Assembly: GCA_951394045.1 (NCBI GenBank)
Contig: OX595999.1
Coordinates: forward strand, 1,426,001 to 1,490,000
Direction: 5' to 3'
DNA length: 64,000 nt
From: Nitzschia sp. DOCU1
Lineage: Eukaryota > Bacillariophyta > Bacillariophyceae > Bacillariales > Bacillariaceae
The position numbers and the translations under genes are program-made. Of the stretch, positions 62,134 to 64,000 are shown piece after piece. The notes under the pieces were generated by a model. The model saw nothing but the letters and a program-made list of their open reading frames with translations, ran no database searches and was not told the origin of the DNA. The stretch's first letter is position 1. The number at the start of each line of letters is the position of its first letter.

Positions 62134-62670
62134 TGTGGCTGTCGTTGTTTGTGGTTACTGTTTTCTTTCGTTCGTTCGTTCGTTTGTTCGTTCGTTCGCT
62201 TTTTCAGAGGTAGAAATCCTTCGTTTCTATCGCTCATTGTTGTGCCTTCCTCCGACTCGGCGGCTGGGATTTGCCCAAACACAACCGTGGAGCTCAAACT
62301 GGACACGGGGGAAGCATGGTTGGAGTCCAACCGCAAACTCATGCTGGAACCTTTGTGCTAACAACACATGGTTGGATCATGGTTGGATCGAAGATGGACA
62401 CATCGTGTCGAGGTGCGACAAGTAGACTATCGTACCGACACGTGGTGGTTCTCGGATTGTTTTTGGCGGGAAGTTGAGGAAGGAAGGCGCGCAACCTCGT
62501 GGTGTGGCGCGCCTCTGTCTACCGTTGTTGTTACGTCACATTTTTGACTCAACCGAGCAACGTCATTGACAATCGACCCGAAAAATGGAAAGCGGGAACA
62601 AAGCCCCGTCGTGGAGGATGCTGCCAATGGTATTGGATGGACCAAGGACCGCTAATCCATAATCTTTCAA
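62134..62670. other. Divergent promoter with TTCG microsatellite
   Basis: Upstream region of the G8 gene (minus) and of the lumen-type gene (plus). It contains a TTCG tandem run (about 62167-62200, interrupted by one TTTG) directly before the G8 ATG, likely in its 5' leader. No gene was seen. Confidence 0.55.
62167..62200. repeat. TTCG tetranucleotide microsatellite
   Basis: About eight TTCG units, with one TTTG variant, lie 34-67 bp upstream of the minus-strand ATG at 62133, so probably within the 5' UTR of the G8 gene. Confidence 0.8.
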
Positions 62671-63672
62671 ATGACGACGACTACGTTCTACACTGAATGT
62701 ACCGATGGTGCCACTGACACAAGGCGAAGAATGCATCGGACAAGTTACCAGCACAAATGCTGGATCGCACTGCTGTTTCTGCTGCTTCTTTGCGGCACCA
62801 CCAATGTCGACGGCCTAATCATGATGGACCGCCGGGAACCAAACTATGTGGGACTTTCGCGTCGAGAATGGGCCGTGAATAGCGCTGCTAGTATGTCCAC
62901 TGTCCTTCTTGCGCCACAACCCGTATATGCCGCTGGCTTGGCTGCCAAACTAGCGTCTAGAGACCCATCCGCCTTGTCGAATTCCGTGTTCAATGTCCCA
63001 CCGGCCGCCCAAGTTTATCCAGATTTCATGAGAGGTACCTGGGACGTTCAAATCAAGTTTGGAGGCTTTTTGTTTCCCTCGACAAAAATATCCAAAGAAC
63101 GTATTACGCAAAATGTTTTGATTCCTGGCTTTCAAAAATGCTCGATTGCAGCCATTTGTGATGTGGGCAAGGACTCGAGCTATGAAATGGTCATTAATCC
63201 CAGCACTGGCTTGGAAGATCGCGTCTCAACTCTAACAAGTCAGATTCGAGGCTTTTTGGGATATGATGCGGTTCGAGAAATACTTTACAATCCAAAATCC
63301 AATCCCAATCGAATTTCGATTGATTTTGTCGAGTATCAAACAAAAAATGCTGAACGCATTGAACTCTTTTGCAATGCTCGCGACTCGGAATTTGTGGAGG
63401 AAACGGGTGTCTTTGTGTGCAGCGAATGTATTCGGCAAGTTACCTTTGGGACGGGTTCCGATGTCGGTATTCCTCGACAAGTTGTTGGGAACTACGCTCA
63501 CTTTTCGACATGGCGGCCAGGAAGCAACAACAACGACTCACTGAGAGGAAACTTGTTGACGGCAGCCTATTTGGATCCTCAAGACGCCATGTTCTTTGAA
63601 GAGCCCAGCAAACCAGTGGCCGTCTACAGTCACATCCTAACAGCAGTGAAGAAGCCCAGCACGACTGTATAG
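62671..63672 (+). CDS. Probable thylakoid-lumen protein, DUF6816-like
   Basis: The protein has 333 residues from ATG at 62671. Targeting looks two-step: a basic start and a hydrophobic segment (about 27-45), then a second region with a twin-Arg LSRREWAVNSA and a hydrophobic stretch ending PVYAAG. That second region fits a Tat-type thylakoid transfer signal cut after AxA. The mature domain begins after about residue 95 with VFNVPPAAQVYPDFMRGTWDVQ and contains a beta-rich fold with two Cys pairs (CSIAAIC, CSECIRQVTF). PDFMRGTWDV plus the following FPSTKISKERI recalls a conserved cyanobacterial/plastid domain of unknown function (DUF6816). The biochemical role is unknown. Family assignment is from memory of the motif and is uncertain. 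Confidence 0.65.
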   Translation: MTTTTFYTECTDGATDTRRRMHRTSYQHKCWIALLFLLLLCGTTNVDGLIMMDRREPNYVGLSRREWAVNSAASMSTVLLAPQPVYAAGLAAKLASRDPSALSNSVFNVPPAAQVYPDFMRGTWDVQIKFGGFLFPSTKISKERITQNVLIPGFQKCSIAAICDVGKDSSYEMVINPSTGLEDRVSTLTSQIRGFLGYDAVREILYNPKSNPNRISIDFVEYQTKNAERIELFCNARDSEFVEETGVFVCSECIRQVTFGTGSDVGIPRQVVGNYAHFSTWRPGSNNNDSLRGNLLTAAYLDPQDAMFFEEPSKPVAVYSHILTAVKKPSTTV

Positions 63673-64000
63673 CATGGTATATGATGCCGTCGCACGCCCC
63701 TTTTTTCCACTGCCTGTTCGCTTGCGATGAATGCTCTTCCTGAATGCCTAGTAGAAAGAAACGATATTATTGGCACGACGAAACATGGTGGGGTGAAGAT
63801 GCTCCGTCTTTTACAAAAATAGTTCTGGGGCTAGAAACTTAAAATGGCAAACTACCGCTTGCCTCCTTTTTGACGCCGTATCGAATGGACACATGAACAC
63901 GCATTTCTCGAGAGATCAAGGCTTCTCTACGGAAAACATGGCTGTTTTTCAATGTTCTAAAGGGTATCCCGCAGGAGACTAGAGACGGGATGGCAGCACC
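63673..64000. other. Right-edge spacer
   Basis: This is the 3' flank of the lumen-type gene. No further coding content was seen. Confidence 0.45.

Noticed and set aside
1..64000. tRNA, rRNA, CRISPR or operon structure
   Set aside because: No B-box-like GGTTCGANTCC in a cloverleaf context, no rRNA-like sequence and no regularly spaced repeats were seen; the genes have introns and individual spacing.

Overview
The window reads as nuclear DNA of a photosynthetic stramenopile, most probably a pennate diatom. The support is: short GT-AG introns (about 50-245 nt, with GTAAGT-type donors) in widely spaced genes on both strands; several N-termini with a signal peptide followed by a Phe at the predicted cleavage point (the heterokont plastid-import pattern); a Copia-type LTR retrotransposon; and gene families typical of diatoms (hybrid histidine kinase, SET-MYND protein, bestrophin-like channel, p300/CBP acetyltransferase). 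I found no rRNA, tRNA or CRISPR. The species cannot be fixed from sequence alone.

Layout. 0.5-8.6 kb: a frame-broken beta-trefoil-like gene (-), a double-C2 coiled-coil protein (-), a type II membrane glycosyltransferase-like protein (+) and a three-exon copine (-). 9.1-14.5 kb: a two-exon p300/CBP histone acetyltransferase (-). 16.3-23.6 kb: a candidate plastid protein (-), a two-exon mitochondrial carrier (-), a three-exon PX-domain protein (+) and a TPR-like protein (-). 25.4-30.2 kb: a secreted class 3 lipase (+), a second mitochondrial carrier (+), a heavily frameshifted pseudogene (-) and a small membrane protein (-). 30.3-37.0 kb: a complete Copia element on the minus strand with 470-bp LTRs that read as identical and a 6-bp target duplication. 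37.4-50.9 kb: hybrid histidine kinase (-), metallophosphatase/5'-nucleotidase with EF-hands (-), SET-MYND protein (+, start codons only 45 bp apart), organellar tyrosyl-tRNA synthetase (-), UDP-glycosyltransferase (+) and leucine-rich-repeat protein (-). 51.4-54.1 kb: a rearranged patch where a 5'-truncated bestrophin-like gene abuts a broken antisense coding fragment. 54.7-56.5 kb: a three-exon INCENP-like protein with a SAP motif (-). 59.0-63.7 kb: a large G8/beta-helix/EGF ectodomain protein (-) and a probable thylakoid-lumen protein (+).

The genes do not form one pathway. Themes present are Ca2+/lipid-dependent membrane binding (C2, copine, PX, EF-hand), chromatin and mitosis (CBP, SET-MYND, INCENP), organelle function (carriers, TyrRS, lumen protein) and sensing (histidine kinase). 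Exon structures were worked out by eye from splice sites and reading-frame continuity; they are inferences without transcript data.
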